In this document: positions 23,594 through 32,111 of the stretch, piece after piece
How the letters are laid out: each line of letters opens with the position of its first letter
Numbering within the stretch: the stretch's first letter is position 1
Source of the DNA: an uncultured Bacteroides sp.
GTDB taxonomy: Bacteria > Bacteroidota > Bacteroidia > Bacteroidales > Bacteroidaceae
Direction of reading: 5' to 3'
NCBI RefSeq assembly: GCF_900547205.1
Contig: NZ_URFY01000043.1
Span: 1-36,925 of the forward strand
DNA length: 36,925 bases
Position numbers and translations under genes: made by a program
Notes under the pieces: generated by a model
Database searches by the model: none
What the model was told of the DNA's origin: nothing
What the model saw: the letters and a program-made list of their open reading frames with translations, nothing else

Positions 23594-24910
23594 TTAGCAA
23601 TACATATTCACGATTGCCTCATAAAGTTCTTGCTTACCGCTTGTCTGCTTCGGCTCTCCGTTTGCTTTCGCATAAGCCACCAAGTCTTCCAAACCAAGTT
23701 TGCCTTCTTCAAACTCTTTGCCTTTGCCTGCATCGAAAGAAGCATAGCGGTCGGCAAGCATTTTCTTATAAGGAGATTCGTTCAACAGCGCTGCTGCACT
23801 TTCCAATGCACGAGCCATGACGTCCATACCTGCAATGTGAGCGATAAAGATATCTTCGAGGTCGGTAGAATTGCGACGGGTCTTAGCGTCGAAGTTAGTA
23901 CCGCCGTTGCCCAGGCCGTCGTTGCGGATAATCTGCATCATGGCTTGAGTCAGTTCGTAGTTGTCAATCGGGAACTGGTCTGTGTCCCAACCATTCTGAT
24001 AGTCGCCACGGTTAGCGTCGATAGAACCCAGCATACCGTTGTCTACCGCTACAGCCAGTTCGTGTTCAAAAGTATGACCTGCCAAAGTAGCATGATTCAC
24101 TTCGATGTTTACTTTGAAGTCTTTGTCCAGACCATGAGCTTTCAGGAAGCCAATCACGGTTTCCGTATCCACATCATACTGATGCTTGGTTGGTTCCATC
24201 GGTTTCGGTTCAATCAGGAACGTACCTTTGAAGCCACGTCCACGGGCATAGTCGCGAGCGATAGTCAACATTTGTGCCAGATGTTCTTTTTCACGTTTCT
24301 GGTCGGTGTTGAGAAGAGACATATAGCCTTCGCGACCGCCCCAGAATACGTAGTTCTGACCGCCAAGTTCGATGGTTGCATCAATTGCATTCTTTATTTG
24401 AACAGCAGCGCGGGCTACTACATCAAAATCGGGATTGGTAGCAGCACCGTTCATATAACGCTCATGACCGAATACATTTGCCGTACCCCACAGCAGTTTG
24501 ATGCCTGTTTCGGCTTGTTTCTGTTTTGCATAAGCTACTATTTCTTTCAGGTTAGCTTCGTATTCTTCGATGCTTGCACCTTCGGAAATCAGGTCTACAT
24601 CGTGGAAGCAGTAGTATTCGATGCCCATCTTCTGCATAAATTCAAATCCGGCATCCATCTTTTCTTTTGCGGCTTGCAAGGCGTCCGCGTTACTGTTCCA
24701 AGGAAACTGCTTCGTTCCACCACCGAATTGGTCGCCACCTTCGGCGCACAATGTGTGCCACCATGCCATCGAAAACTTCAACCAATCTTTCATCTTCTTG
24801 CCGTTGATTACTTTCTCAGCATCATAGTAACGGAATGCCATCGGGTTCTTACTATCTTTACCTTCAAACTTGATCTTTTCAATTCCCGGAAAAAACTCTT
24901 TTGTTGCCAT
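23594..24910 (-). CDS. xylA: Xylose isomerase
   Basis: A 438-aa cytosolic TIM-barrel enzyme that converts D-xylose to D-xylulose using two divalent metal ions. It carries YCFHDVDLISEG with the catalytic His, the metal-ligand region IEPKPMEPTKHQYD, IEVNHATLAGH, and DANRGDYQNGWDTDQFP. The length and the N-terminal EFFPGIEKIKFEGKDSKNP fit the long class II isomerases used by Bacteroides. A 1.3-kb open frame on the opposite strand is a codon-bias shadow. It sits between xylB (72 nt) and xylE in the operon. Confidence 0.97.
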   Translation of the reverse strand: MATKEFFPGIEKIKFEGKDSKNPMAFRYYDAEKVINGKKMKDWLKFSMAWWHTLCAEGGDQFGGGTKQFPWNSNADALQAAKEKMDAGFEFMQKMGIEYYCFHDVDLISEGASIEEYEANLKEIVAYAKQKQAETGIKLLWGTANVFGHERYMNGAATNPDFDVVARAAVQIKNAIDATIELGGQNYVFWGGREGYMSLLNTDQKREKEHLAQMLTIARDYARGRGFKGTFLIEPKPMEPTKHQYDVDTETVIGFLKAHGLDKDFKVNIEVNHATLAGHTFEHELAVAVDNGMLGSIDANRGDYQNGWDTDQFPIDNYELTQAMMQIIRNDGLGNGGTNFDAKTRRNSTDLEDIFIAHIAGMDVMARALESAAALLNESPYKKMLADRYASFDAGKGKEFEEGKLGLEDLVAYAKANGEPKQTSGKQELYEAIVNMYC

Positions 24911-24982
24911 AACTAATAATGATTTAATGTGATAATGTGCCCATATACCAATGGCACGCTAGTCACGATGTTTATACTTAAT

Positions 24983-26473
24983 TTATTTACTCATTGATTT
25001 CTCCAAGTGATGCTTCCACTTGGCATATGCATCCGCATATTCCTGACGTTTTGCTGCATCAGGCTCGATAACATCCAGTTTCTCAAGTGTTGCGAATGCT
25101 TCATTGTTATCTTTATAGATACCTGCACCTATCCCCGCTCCTTTTGCAGCGCCGACGGAACCGTCCGTATCGTAAAGCTCGATGGTAGCTCCGCTCACTC
25201 CTGCCAATGTGTCGCGGAAAATGGGACTCAAGAACATATTAGCGTGTCCGGCATGAATCTTCCTCACCGGAATACCCATCTGCTCCATGATATCAATGCC
25301 ATATTTGAAAGAGAACACGATGCCTTCCTGCGCTGCGCGAATCAGATGATGCTTACCGTGCGTGTTGAAATCGACACCGCGGATGCTGCAACCTATCTCT
25401 TTATTGTTCAGCATACGCTCTGCACCGTTACCGAAAGGAAGAATGCTGATGCCTGCACTGCCAATCGGAGCTTCGGATGCCAGCATGTTCATTTCATTGT
25501 AAAACATTCCTTCGGGAGCAACCATGCGTTTTACCCATGAGTTGAGAATACCTGTTCCGTTGATACAGAGCAATACACCTAAGCGTGTCTGTTTGGCAGC
25601 GTGGTTGACGTGTGCAAAGGTATTGACACGTGATTGCGGGTCGTAATTTACTTCACCGTTCACACCATAAACCACTCCCGATGTGCCTGCCGTAGAAGCA
25701 ATCTCACCCGGATTGAATACATTCAGAGAGAGTGCATTATTGGGCTGGTCGCCGGCACGATAAGTTATCGGCGTTCCTTCTTTCAAACCGAGTTCATCAG
25801 CCACTGATGCCTTGACTCGTCCCTGTTCGGCGAAAGTAGGTTTGATATCGGCTATTAAGGAAGAATCGAATCCATAGTAATCCATCAGGAAATCCGCCAC
25901 CCGGTTATTCTTGAAATCCCAGAACATACCTTCTGAAAGTCCGGAAACGGTAGTACACATTTCTCCGCTCAACTTCATGGCAATGTAGTCACCCGGAAGC
26001 ATTATTTTATAAATCCGCTCATAGATAGCAGGCTCGTTTTGCTTTATCCAAGCAAGTTTGGAAGCGGTAAAGTTTCCCGGCGAGTTCAACAGGTGGGAAA
26101 GGCATTTCTCCTCTCCTATTGTCGCGAATGCCTTCTGCCCGTAAGGCACGGCACGGGAGTCGCACCAGATAATGGCGGGACGCAATACGCGCTGATTCTT
26201 GTCAACACATACCAATCCGTGCATCTGATAAGAAATGCCGATTGCCTTGATGTCGGCAGCACTCACTCCGGATTCACTCATAATGGCCTGTGTAGCCGAC
26301 TTTAAGTTATCCCACCAGCTTTCCGGATCTTGCTCCGCCCATCCGGGATTCACGGCTATAATAGAAGCCTCTGTTTTCGGGAAGAATGCCGATGATATAC
26401 ATTTGCCTGTCTCAGCATTAACTAAACTCGCTTTTACGGACGAGCTACCGATGTCATATCCTAGTAGAAACAT
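24983..26473 (-). CDS. xylB: Xylulokinase
   Basis: A 496-aa FGGY-family kinase that phosphorylates D-xylulose to xylulose 5-phosphate. The N-terminal ATP-site loop is LLGYDIGSSSVKASLV (residues 3-18). MHGL and WCDSRAVPYG are typical of xylulokinases, and YRAGDQPNNALS carries the likely catalytic Asp. The second domain has GTSGVVYG and GAAKGAGIGAG near the end. It is preceded by the regulator gene (43-nt gap containing a GATTAACGGT direct repeat) and followed by xylA. The start ATG at 26473 gives the normal family N-terminus. Confidence 0.95.
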   Translation of the reverse strand: MFLLGYDIGSSSVKASLVNAETGKCISSAFFPKTEASIIAVNPGWAEQDPESWWDNLKSATQAIMSESGVSAADIKAIGISYQMHGLVCVDKNQRVLRPAIIWCDSRAVPYGQKAFATIGEEKCLSHLLNSPGNFTASKLAWIKQNEPAIYERIYKIMLPGDYIAMKLSGEMCTTVSGLSEGMFWDFKNNRVADFLMDYYGFDSSLIADIKPTFAEQGRVKASVADELGLKEGTPITYRAGDQPNNALSLNVFNPGEIASTAGTSGVVYGVNGEVNYDPQSRVNTFAHVNHAAKQTRLGVLLCINGTGILNSWVKRMVAPEGMFYNEMNMLASEAPIGSAGISILPFGNGAERMLNNKEIGCSIRGVDFNTHGKHHLIRAAQEGIVFSFKYGIDIMEQMGIPVRKIHAGHANMFLSPIFRDTLAGVSGATIELYDTDGSVGAAKGAGIGAGIYKDNNEAFATLEKLDVIEPDAAKRQEYADAYAKWKHHLEKSMSK

Positions 26474-26482
26474 TTTTTTAAC

Positions 26483-26513
26483 GATTAACGGTTAGTGATT
26501 AGTGATTAACGGT
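26483..26513. repeat. GATTAACGGT direct repeat between regulator and xylB
   Basis: GATTAACGGT occurs at 26483-26492 and 26504-26513 with a TAGTGATTAGT spacer. It fills the short gap before xylB. It may be a dispersed intergenic repeat; no function is evident. Confidence 0.5.
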
Positions 26514-26516
26514 ACC

Positions 26517-27248
26517 CTACCTTCTTACCTTATTATATATCTTTTTGTCGAACTTATAATAGCGGGCGGCACGGTGGGCTACTCCTTGCTGTTTTTCTTC
26601 CAGCGGAACTACGTATTCCATCATGGCTATCTTCTTGTGAAAGTTGCGCACATCCACGGCTTTATCATATACCAACTCAAAAAGAGTTCTTAATTGCGCA
26701 GCCGTAAACTTGCGTGGAAGCAGTTCGAACAGCATCGAGGGATTAAATTCTACAAACTGGCGGATGTAGGTCAATGCCTCCTTAATAATAAGATTGTGGT
26801 CGAAAGCCAATGTCTTTACTTCTTTCAGAGCAATCCAGCAAGCTTGATGTTCATCCAGATTCTTATCCAGCGTCCGATCTATCTTCACCATCGACATATA
26901 AGCTATTGTCACGATGCGCTCCACTCTCGACTGCATGGCACGTTCGAGCCAACGCACATCTTTCGGATTGCTAGTCCTGTTTTTGGAACCGAATGCTTTA
27001 AACTGCATTAGGTTTACATTTTTAAGTCCTGTCAGTTCATATAGTACCCGCTGTGCAGCTTCATCCAGATCTTCGTCCATATAGATAAGGCTTCCGGGGA
27101 GTTTCATATCGTGATATACTTCACCATTTTCTTCTCCCGCACGTTTCACGAGCAATACTTTAAGCTGTTCACCGTCAAAACCAATCACTACACAGTCCAC
27201 TGATATATGATTGTTTGCTAAAGGAGTATTTTCTTGTATGTTATGCAT
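26517..27248 (-). CDS. xylR: NUDIX-domain xylose regulator (NrtR/AraR-type XylR)
   Basis: A 243-aa predicted transcription factor. Residues about 12-150 are a NUDIX fold whose Nudix box (52-75) is degenerate: E59, R67 and E71 remain, but the catalytic glutamates at 68 and 72 are Val and Leu. That argues for ligand binding rather than hydrolysis. The C-terminal part (about 160-243) is a winged helix (KFTAAQLRTLFELVYDK). Relatives such as Bacteroides AraR sense sugars, so xylose is the inferred ligand from the operon. The start is the ATG at 27248; an earlier TTG falls inside the -7 box. It heads the operon with xylB, xylA and xylE. Confidence 0.85.
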   Translation of the reverse strand: MHNIQENTPLANNHISVDCVVIGFDGEQLKVLLVKRAGEENGEVYHDMKLPGSLIYMDEDLDEAAQRVLYELTGLKNVNLMQFKAFGSKNRTSNPKDVRWLERAMQSRVERIVTIAYMSMVKIDRTLDKNLDEHQACWIALKEVKTLAFDHNLIIKEALTYIRQFVEFNPSMLFELLPRKFTAAQLRTLFELVYDKAVDVRNFHKKIAMMEYVVPLEEKQQGVAHRAARYYKFDKKIYNKVRR

Positions 27249-27269
27249 ATAAGTATCTTTAAGACGATG

Positions 27270-27301
27270 CAAATATAGATGCTGAACTCTACCAAAACAA
27301 A
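27270..27301 (-). promoter_or_regulatory. Promoter of the xylose operon
   Basis: A minus-strand TTTG (27298-27301), a 20-nt spacer and TATATTTG (27270-27277), an essentially perfect match. Transcription should begin about 27263. A TGATA-CA-TATCA palindrome (27337-27348), about 75-85 bp upstream of the expected start, is a possible regulator site. Confidence 0.75.
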
Positions 27302-27531
27302 ACTATATGTATGCTATAAAACATTGTTTTTCATAGTGATACATATCATACATTATACAATATGGATAGTTAGTGTTATCTTACGAATTACAATATGTAT
27401 TTCAGTACTTTTGTAGAGTAGTAATTGTATGAAGTACAAAAAGAGGATTGCTGCTTTATTATCAGCACTTTTCATGTATTAAATCTGCCATCCGCTTATG
27501 GTTACTTATTGTACTTTAAACGATATCTCAT
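27302..27531. other. Divergent intergenic region, no supported gene
   Basis: This holds the TGATA-CA-TATCA dyad (27337-27348), a plus-strand TACTTTTG -7-like box (27406-27413), and TTGTACTT sites: inverted at 27432-27439, direct at 27509-27516 and, overlapping the thiD -33 region, at 27533-27540. After the -7-like box a 17-codon frame starts at 27429 (MKYKKRIAALL...); I cannot support it as a gene. Confidence 0.4.
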
Positions 27532-27563
27532 TTTGTACTTTACCGTTTTTTATTCTATCTTTG
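27532..27563 (+). promoter_or_regulatory. Promoter of thiD
   Basis: TTTG (27532-27535), a 20-nt spacer and TATCTTTG (27556-27563). The expected start is about 27570, a short leader before the ATG at 27589. No TPP riboswitch fits in this leader. Confidence 0.75.
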
Positions 27564-27588
27564 CCGTGGAAATATTAAAAAAACTAAA

Positions 27589-28425
27589 ATGGAACATCAT
27601 CCTGTCATTTTATCCATTGCCGGCTCCGATTGTTCGGGAGGTGCAGGTATTCAGGCGGATATAAAAACAATCTCCGCTTTGGGGGGATATGCAGCGACTG
27701 CTATCACTGCAATCACGGTACAGAATACATTAGGAGTGAGTGCCGTTCAGCCGATATCGCCTGAAATAGTCCGGGGGCAGATAGAGGCAGTGATGGAAGA
27801 TTTACAGCCTGTTGCCGTAAAAATTGGTATGGTGAATGATATTCAGATTGTCGGCGTTATCTCCGATTGCTTGAGAAAGTATGCACCTAAATATGTGGTA
27901 TACGACCCGGTGATGGTATCTACCAGCGGTAGGAAACTGATGACAGATGAAGCGGTTGAAGAAATAAAGAAGAAACTATTGCCGCTTGTTACTTTAATCA
28001 CTCCCAACATAGACGAAGCTGCCGTGCTGACTGGTAAAAACATACAAAACGTCCAAGATATGAAGATGGCTGCCAGAAAGCTGACTGACGAATTTCAGAC
28101 CAGTATCCTCATTAAAGGCGGGCATCTGGAAGGCGATAAGATGTGCGACTTATTGCACACTTCGGAAATGAACTACCATATATATGAGGAAGAAAAAATA
28201 GAAACTACCAACCTGCACGGCACAGGATGTACCCTCTCTTCGGCTATCGCAACTTATCTGGCAAAAGGGTATCCGATGCGCGAAGCTATCCAATACGCAA
28301 AGGTTTATATCACCCGTGCAATCATGGCAGGAAAGGATTTACACATCGGTCACGGCAACGGTCCGTTATGGCATTTCCCCGATTCAGTTGCACAAAAAAG
28401 AACATTTTGTGCCATCGTATTATAA
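27589..28425 (+). CDS. thiD: Hydroxymethylpyrimidine/phosphomethylpyrimidine kinase
   Basis: A 278-aa ribokinase-fold enzyme that phosphorylates HMP and HMP-P for thiamine synthesis. The signatures are IAGSDCSGGAGIQADIK (residues about 10-26), KIGMV, YDPVMVSTSG, TPNIDEA and the anion-hole motif LHGTGCTLSSAIA. It has its own promoter. No other thi genes are in the window, and no riboswitch precedes it, so thiamine control is not visible. The last codons overlap sequence that probably carries upstream parts of the fabD promoter. Confidence 0.93.
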   Translation: MEHHPVILSIAGSDCSGGAGIQADIKTISALGGYAATAITAITVQNTLGVSAVQPISPEIVRGQIEAVMEDLQPVAVKIGMVNDIQIVGVISDCLRKYAPKYVVYDPVMVSTSGRKLMTDEAVEEIKKKLLPLVTLITPNIDEAAVLTGKNIQNVQDMKMAARKLTDEFQTSILIKGGHLEGDKMCDLLHTSEMNYHIYEEEKIETTNLHGTGCTLSSAIATYLAKGYPMREAIQYAKVYITRAIMAGKDLHIGHGNGPLWHFPDSVAQKRTFCAIVL

Positions 28426-28432
28426 AAATCCC

Positions 28433-28440
28433 TAACTTTG
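28433..28440 (+). promoter_or_regulatory. -7 element of fabD
   Basis: TAACTTTG lies 8 nt after the thiD stop codon, with TTTG 23 nt upstream at 28406-28409 inside the thiD coding end. Transcription would start near 28446, about 30 nt before the fabD ATG. Confidence 0.6.
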
Positions 28441-28475
28441 CACCCGCAATTAAAAATCAATTAAATAAGAAAGAT

Positions 28476-29363
28476 ATGAAAGCATTTGTATTTCCCGGTC
28501 AAGGCGCCCAGTTCGTAGGAATGGGAAAAGACCTGTATGAAAACTCAGCTTTAGCTAAAGAATTGTTTGAAAAAGCAAATGATATCCTTGGATATCGCAT
28601 CACAGATATCATGTTTGAGGGTACTGATGAAGACCTCCGTCAGACTAAGGTTACTCAACCTGCCGTATTCCTTCACTCTGTAATCTCCGCTCTTTGCATG
28701 GGCGATGATTTCAAGCCTGAAATGACTGCCGGTCATTCACTTGGAGAGTTTTCTGCATTGGTAGCTGCCGGTGCTTTAAGCTTTGAAGATGGATTGAAGC
28801 TAGTTTATGCTCGTGCAATGGCTATGCAGAAAGCTTGTGAAGCTACCCCTTCTACCATGGCTGCTATCATCGCATTGCCGGATGAAAAAGTGGAAGAAAT
28901 CTGTGCCACTGTAAATGCTGAAGGCGAAGTTTGTGTGCCTGCCAATTATAACTGTCCGGGACAAATCGTTATCTCAGGCTCTGTGCCGGGCATCGAAAAG
29001 GCTTGCGAATTGATGAAAGCTGCCGGAGCTAAACGTGCGCTTCCATTGAAAGTGGGCGGTGCATTCCACTCTCCTTTGATGGACCCTGCCAAAGTGGAAC
29101 TGGAAGCTGCTATCAATGCAACTGAGATTCATACTCCTAAATGTCCGGTATATCAGAATGTAGATGCTCTTCCTCATACCGATCCTGCTGAAATCAAAAA
29201 GAACCTGGTTGCCCAGTTGACTGCTTCTGTGCGTTGGACTCAATCAGTGAAGAACATGATTGCCGACGGTGCTACTGATTTCACAGAATGCGGACCGGGT
29301 GCAGTTCTTCAAGGTCTTATCAAGAAAATAGACGGAACTGTTACAGCTCACGGCATTGCATAA
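28476..29363 (+). CDS. fabD: Malonyl-CoA:ACP transacylase
   Basis: A 295-aa cytosolic enzyme that loads malonate onto acyl carrier protein for fatty-acid synthesis. It starts MKAFVFPGQGAQFVGMG. The nucleophile is S88 in GHSLG (86-90), and the catalytic His is H198 in GGAFHSPLM. The open frame extends 83 codons upstream into thiD, but the ATG at 28476 gives the family N-terminus and follows the promoter. It ends in a strong terminator. No other fab genes are adjacent. Confidence 0.95.
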   Translation: MKAFVFPGQGAQFVGMGKDLYENSALAKELFEKANDILGYRITDIMFEGTDEDLRQTKVTQPAVFLHSVISALCMGDDFKPEMTAGHSLGEFSALVAAGALSFEDGLKLVYARAMAMQKACEATPSTMAAIIALPDEKVEEICATVNAEGEVCVPANYNCPGQIVISGSVPGIEKACELMKAAGAKRALPLKVGGAFHSPLMDPAKVELEAAINATEIHTPKCPVYQNVDALPHTDPAEIKKNLVAQLTASVRWTQSVKNMIADGATDFTECGPGAVLQGLIKKIDGTVTAHGIA

Positions 29364-29384
29364 GTAAACATTATGATTTAATAT

Positions 29385-29420
29385 AGAGCGTGTTGGCAAT
29401 CTTGTCAACACGCTCTTTTT
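29385..29420 (+). terminator. Terminator after fabD
   Basis: AGAGCGTGTTG (29385-29395) pairs perfectly with CAACACGCTCT (29406-29416) and is followed by TTTT. This is a strong intrinsic terminator. Confidence 0.9.
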
Positions 29421-29549
29421 ATGTAGTCACTAATTGAAGAACATCCACAAACCTGCTTTATAACACCTAAGTACTTTTCTCTCCCGCTAAACTTTACAGT
29501 TCTTTCCTTTGTTTTAATTATAGGTATCATTTACTCAAAATTATGAAAC

Positions 29550-30680
29550 ATGAAAATACATGAATATCAAGCAAAGGAGATTTTCTCCAAGTATGAAATT
29601 CCTGTCGAAAGGCACACTTTATGTAGTACGCCGGAAGAGGTGGTCGATGCATTCCAGAAAATGGGAACAGACAAAGTAGTTATCAAGGCGCAAGTGTTGA
29701 CCGGAGGCCGGGGAAAAGCCGGCGGAATTAAGTTGGTCAACAATACGGAAGATGCTTATCAGACGGCAGAAAAGATTCTGAATATGAATATAAAAGGGCT
29801 TCCTGTCAGCCGGGTATTGGTGAGTGAAGCCGTTGATATTGCTGCAGAATACTACGTTAGTCTGACGATTGACCGGAACACAAGGGCTGTTGTTCTTATG
29901 ATGAGTGCGTCCGGCGGGATGGACATTGAAGAAGTGGCACGGCAGACACCGGAGAAAATCATCAGGTATGCGATAGACCCTTTCGTTGGCTTCCCTGATT
30001 ATCTGGCACGGCGTTTCGCCTTTTCTCTCTTCCCGCAAATGGAACAAGCAGGCAGGGTGGCAGCCATACTTCAGAAGCTTTATAAGGTATTTACTGAAAA
30101 TGATGCATCTTTGGTGGAAATAAATCCGTTGGCGCTGACTACCAGAGGAACTATAATAGCGATTGACGCTAAAATAGTTTTTGATGATAATGCGCTCTAT
30201 CGCCATCCGGAGATACAAGAATTGTTTGACCCGACGGAAGAAGAAAGAGCGGAAGCAAGCGCTAAGGACAAAGGTTTCAGCTATGTACATATGGATGGCG
30301 ACATCGGTTGTATGGTCAATGGTGCCGGACTTGCCATGGCTACGATGGATATGATAAAACTCCACGGCGGCCATCCTGCCAACTTTCTGGATATTGGAGG
30401 AAGCTCAAATCCGGTAAAAGTAGTGGAAGCTATGAAGCTCCTATTGCAGGACGAAAAGGTGAAAGTGGTTCTGATTAATATTTTCGGAGGAATCACCCGT
30501 TGCGACGATGTAGCTATCGGACTTATTCAGGCTTGTGACCAGATAGAAAGTAAAGTCCCCGTTGTTGTCCGGCTCACCGGAACCAATGAGAATATCGGAC
30601 GTGACCTTTTACGAAATCATAGCCGCTTTCAGATAGCTGCCACCATGCAGGAAGCTGCTTTGATGGCTCTGAAATTATAA
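29550..30680 (+). CDS. sucC: Succinyl-CoA ligase, beta subunit
   Basis: A 376-aa ATP-grasp subunit that binds nucleotide and, with SucD, interconverts succinyl-CoA and succinate. The N-terminus MKIHEYQAKEIFSKYEIPV is characteristic. KAQVLTGGRGKAGG, the LVEINPL loop with magnesium ligands, and NIFGGITRCD (Walker-like region at the subunit interface) are present. It is followed 34 nt later by sucD. In Bacteroides it should serve the succinate/propionate branch of metabolism. No good TAnnTTTG box was found upstream; the closest is TTCCTTTG at 29504-29511. Confidence 0.95.
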   Translation: MKIHEYQAKEIFSKYEIPVERHTLCSTPEEVVDAFQKMGTDKVVIKAQVLTGGRGKAGGIKLVNNTEDAYQTAEKILNMNIKGLPVSRVLVSEAVDIAAEYYVSLTIDRNTRAVVLMMSASGGMDIEEVARQTPEKIIRYAIDPFVGFPDYLARRFAFSLFPQMEQAGRVAAILQKLYKVFTENDASLVEINPLALTTRGTIIAIDAKIVFDDNALYRHPEIQELFDPTEEERAEASAKDKGFSYVHMDGDIGCMVNGAGLAMATMDMIKLHGGHPANFLDIGGSSNPVKVVEAMKLLLQDEKVKVVLINIFGGITRCDDVAIGLIQACDQIESKVPVVVRLTGTNENIGRDLLRNHSRFQIAATMQEAALMALKL

Positions 30681-30714
30681 TACGAAACCAATTCATTTTA
30701 AATCAGAAGAAATT

Positions 30715-31584
30715 ATGAGCATTATAATAGATAAATCCACTCGCCTGATTGTGCAGGGAATCACAGGAAGAGACGGGCTTTTCCACGCCAAGATGATGAA
30801 AGAATACGGAACTGAAGTCGTCGGAGGTACTTCTCCCGGAAAAGGAGGAACAGATGTGGATGGTATTCCGGTATTCAACACCATGTATGAAGCGGTTGAA
30901 CAAACCAAAGCGAATACTTCCATCATTTTCGTTCCGGCACGTTTTGCAGCTGACGCAATTATGGAAGCGGCAGATGCAGGCATCCGGTTGATTGTCTGTA
31001 TCGCCGAAGGGATTCCGACATTGGATGTCATCAAAGCCAACCGTTTTGCTGAACAAAAAGGTACTATGCTGATTGGACCGAACTGTCCGGGACTTATTTC
31101 TCCGGGAAAAAGTATGGTAGGTATCCTTCCGGGACAAGTATTTAAAGAAGGAAATGTGGGCATTATCAGCCGTAGCGGAACATTAACCTACGAAATAGTA
31201 TATCACCTGACTGCAAACGGGATGGGGCAATCTACCGCAATAGGCATCGGAGGCGATCCGGTGGTGGGAGTTCATTTTCTTCAATTGCTGGAGATGTTCG
31301 AGAAGGACTCTGAAACAGAAGCAATTGTGCTAATCGGTGAGATTGGTGGAGATGCTGAAGAAAAGGCGGCGGAATATATTCGCAATCATGTAACCAAACC
31401 TGTTGTAGCATTTATTGCCGGACAATCAGCGCCTCCGAATAAGCAGATGGGACACGCTGGCGCTATCATTTCTGGAAGCTCCGGCTCGGCAAAAGAAAAG
31501 ATTGCGGCATTGGAAGCTGTCGGCATTCATGTAGCAAAGGAGCCTTCGGATATCCCGCAACTCCTCTCGAACCATTTTACGTGA
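30715..31584 (+). CDS. sucD: Succinyl-CoA ligase, alpha subunit
   Basis: A 289-aa CoA-binding subunit. VQGITGRDGLFHAKMM and GGTSPGKGG form the Rossmann CoA site. IGPNCPGLISPG and RSGTLTYE are conserved. The phosphorylated catalytic histidine is H247 in KQMGHAGAII. It works with the SucC subunit encoded just upstream. The small 57-aa gene follows 37 nt later and probably shares the transcript. Confidence 0.95.
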   Translation: MSIIIDKSTRLIVQGITGRDGLFHAKMMKEYGTEVVGGTSPGKGGTDVDGIPVFNTMYEAVEQTKANTSIIFVPARFAADAIMEAADAGIRLIVCIAEGIPTLDVIKANRFAEQKGTMLIGPNCPGLISPGKSMVGILPGQVFKEGNVGIISRSGTLTYEIVYHLTANGMGQSTAIGIGGDPVVGVHFLQLLEMFEKDSETEAIVLIGEIGGDAEEKAAEYIRNHVTKPVVAFIAGQSAPPNKQMGHAGAIISGSSGSAKEKIAALEAVGIHVAKEPSDIPQLLSNHFT

Positions 31585-31621
31585 TGTTTGTTATAATTTT
31601 ATCATTTAAAAATAGAATAAT

Positions 31622-31795
31622 ATGAGCAGACGTAGACAATTGGAACATCAAGTATCTCTTGCGCAGGAAAGAATAAAGAATGCAGCAAAAGATACACCGA
31701 AAGACATTCTGAAATTATGGGAACAAGAACTAGTAGATCTGGAACTTGACCTCAATAATATGGTGGATGGAGAAGAAGATAATAATGAGGACTAA
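31622..31795 (+). CDS. Small acidic helical protein, 57 aa
   Basis: Starts ATG at 31622, reads MSRRRQLEHQVSLAQERIK..., and stops with TAA at 31793-31795. The N-terminus is basic, the middle helical with a heptad-like leucine pattern (ILKLWEQELVDLELDLNNM), and the end very acidic (GEEDNNED). No signal peptide or membrane segment is visible. It lies between sucD and a strong terminator, so it is probably the last gene of the sucCD transcript. I do not recognise a family. The coding pattern and placement support it being real. Confidence 0.6.
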   Translation: MSRRRQLEHQVSLAQERIKNAAKDTPKDILKLWEQELVDLELDLNNMVDGEEDNNED

Positions 31796-31800
31796 AAGAA

Positions 31801-31836
31801 GAAAGGTGTGTTGCACAAGCAACACACCTTTCTTTT
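31801..31836. terminator. Strong terminator after the sucCD transcript
   Basis: GAAAGGTGTGTTGC (31801-31814) and GCAACACACCTTTC (31819-31832) form a perfect 14-bp stem with an ACAA loop and trailing TTTT. On the minus strand it is followed by TTCTTTTAG, so it may also end the convergent RRM gene. Confidence 0.93.
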
Positions 31837-31859
31837 ATAACTGTCTTTAAAACTCAGTC

Positions 31860-32105
31860 TTAGTTCTTCGGCAAAGCTTCTTTAACTACCATTGAACGAC
31901 CTACATATTCGGCACCATTCAATTGTTTGATAGCGTTGTTAGCTTCTGTATCGTCCGGCATTTCAATAAAGGCAAAACCTTTAGATCTTCTAGTTTCACG
32001 GTCTGTGATTAACTTTACTGAAGCTACTGTTCCATACTCTTCCATTACATTTCTCAAGTCTGATTCCTTAACGTTATAGCTAAGATTTCCAATGTACAAA
32101 TTCAT
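31860..32105 (-). CDS. RRM-domain RNA-binding protein
   Basis: An 81-aa single RRM with RNP2 LYIGNL (residues 3-8) and RNP1 KGFAFIEM (42-49), followed by the last strand (GRSMVVKEA) and a very short tail. Such small RRM proteins are abundant in Bacteroides and are candidate global post-transcriptional regulators in species without Hfq. The ATG at 32105 is only about 7 nt from the -7 box (TATATTTG, 32112-32119), so the mRNA may have almost no leader. A TTG three codons upstream sits in that box and is rejected. Confidence 0.9.
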   Translation of the reverse strand: MNLYIGNLSYNVKESDLRNVMEEYGTVASVKLITDRETRRSKGFAFIEMPDDTEANNAIKQLNGAEYVGRSMVVKEALPKN

Positions 32106-32111
32106 AAAATA

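Noticed and set aside
23630..24916. A 428-codon open frame opposite xylA
   Set aside because: It mirrors xylA codon by codon, is cysteine- and phenylalanine-rich, and matches no family; xylA is certain.
27429..27482. A 17-codon gene after a -7-like box
   Set aside because: It is too short to support from sequence alone; kept only as an observation.
27564..27588. TPP riboswitch before thiD
   Set aside because: The promoter leaves under 25 nt of leader, too little for the riboswitch, and no thi-box is visible.
29619..30374. A 251-codon open frame opposite sucC
   Set aside because: Antisense shadow with His/Cys/Arg-rich composition; sucC is intact and certain.
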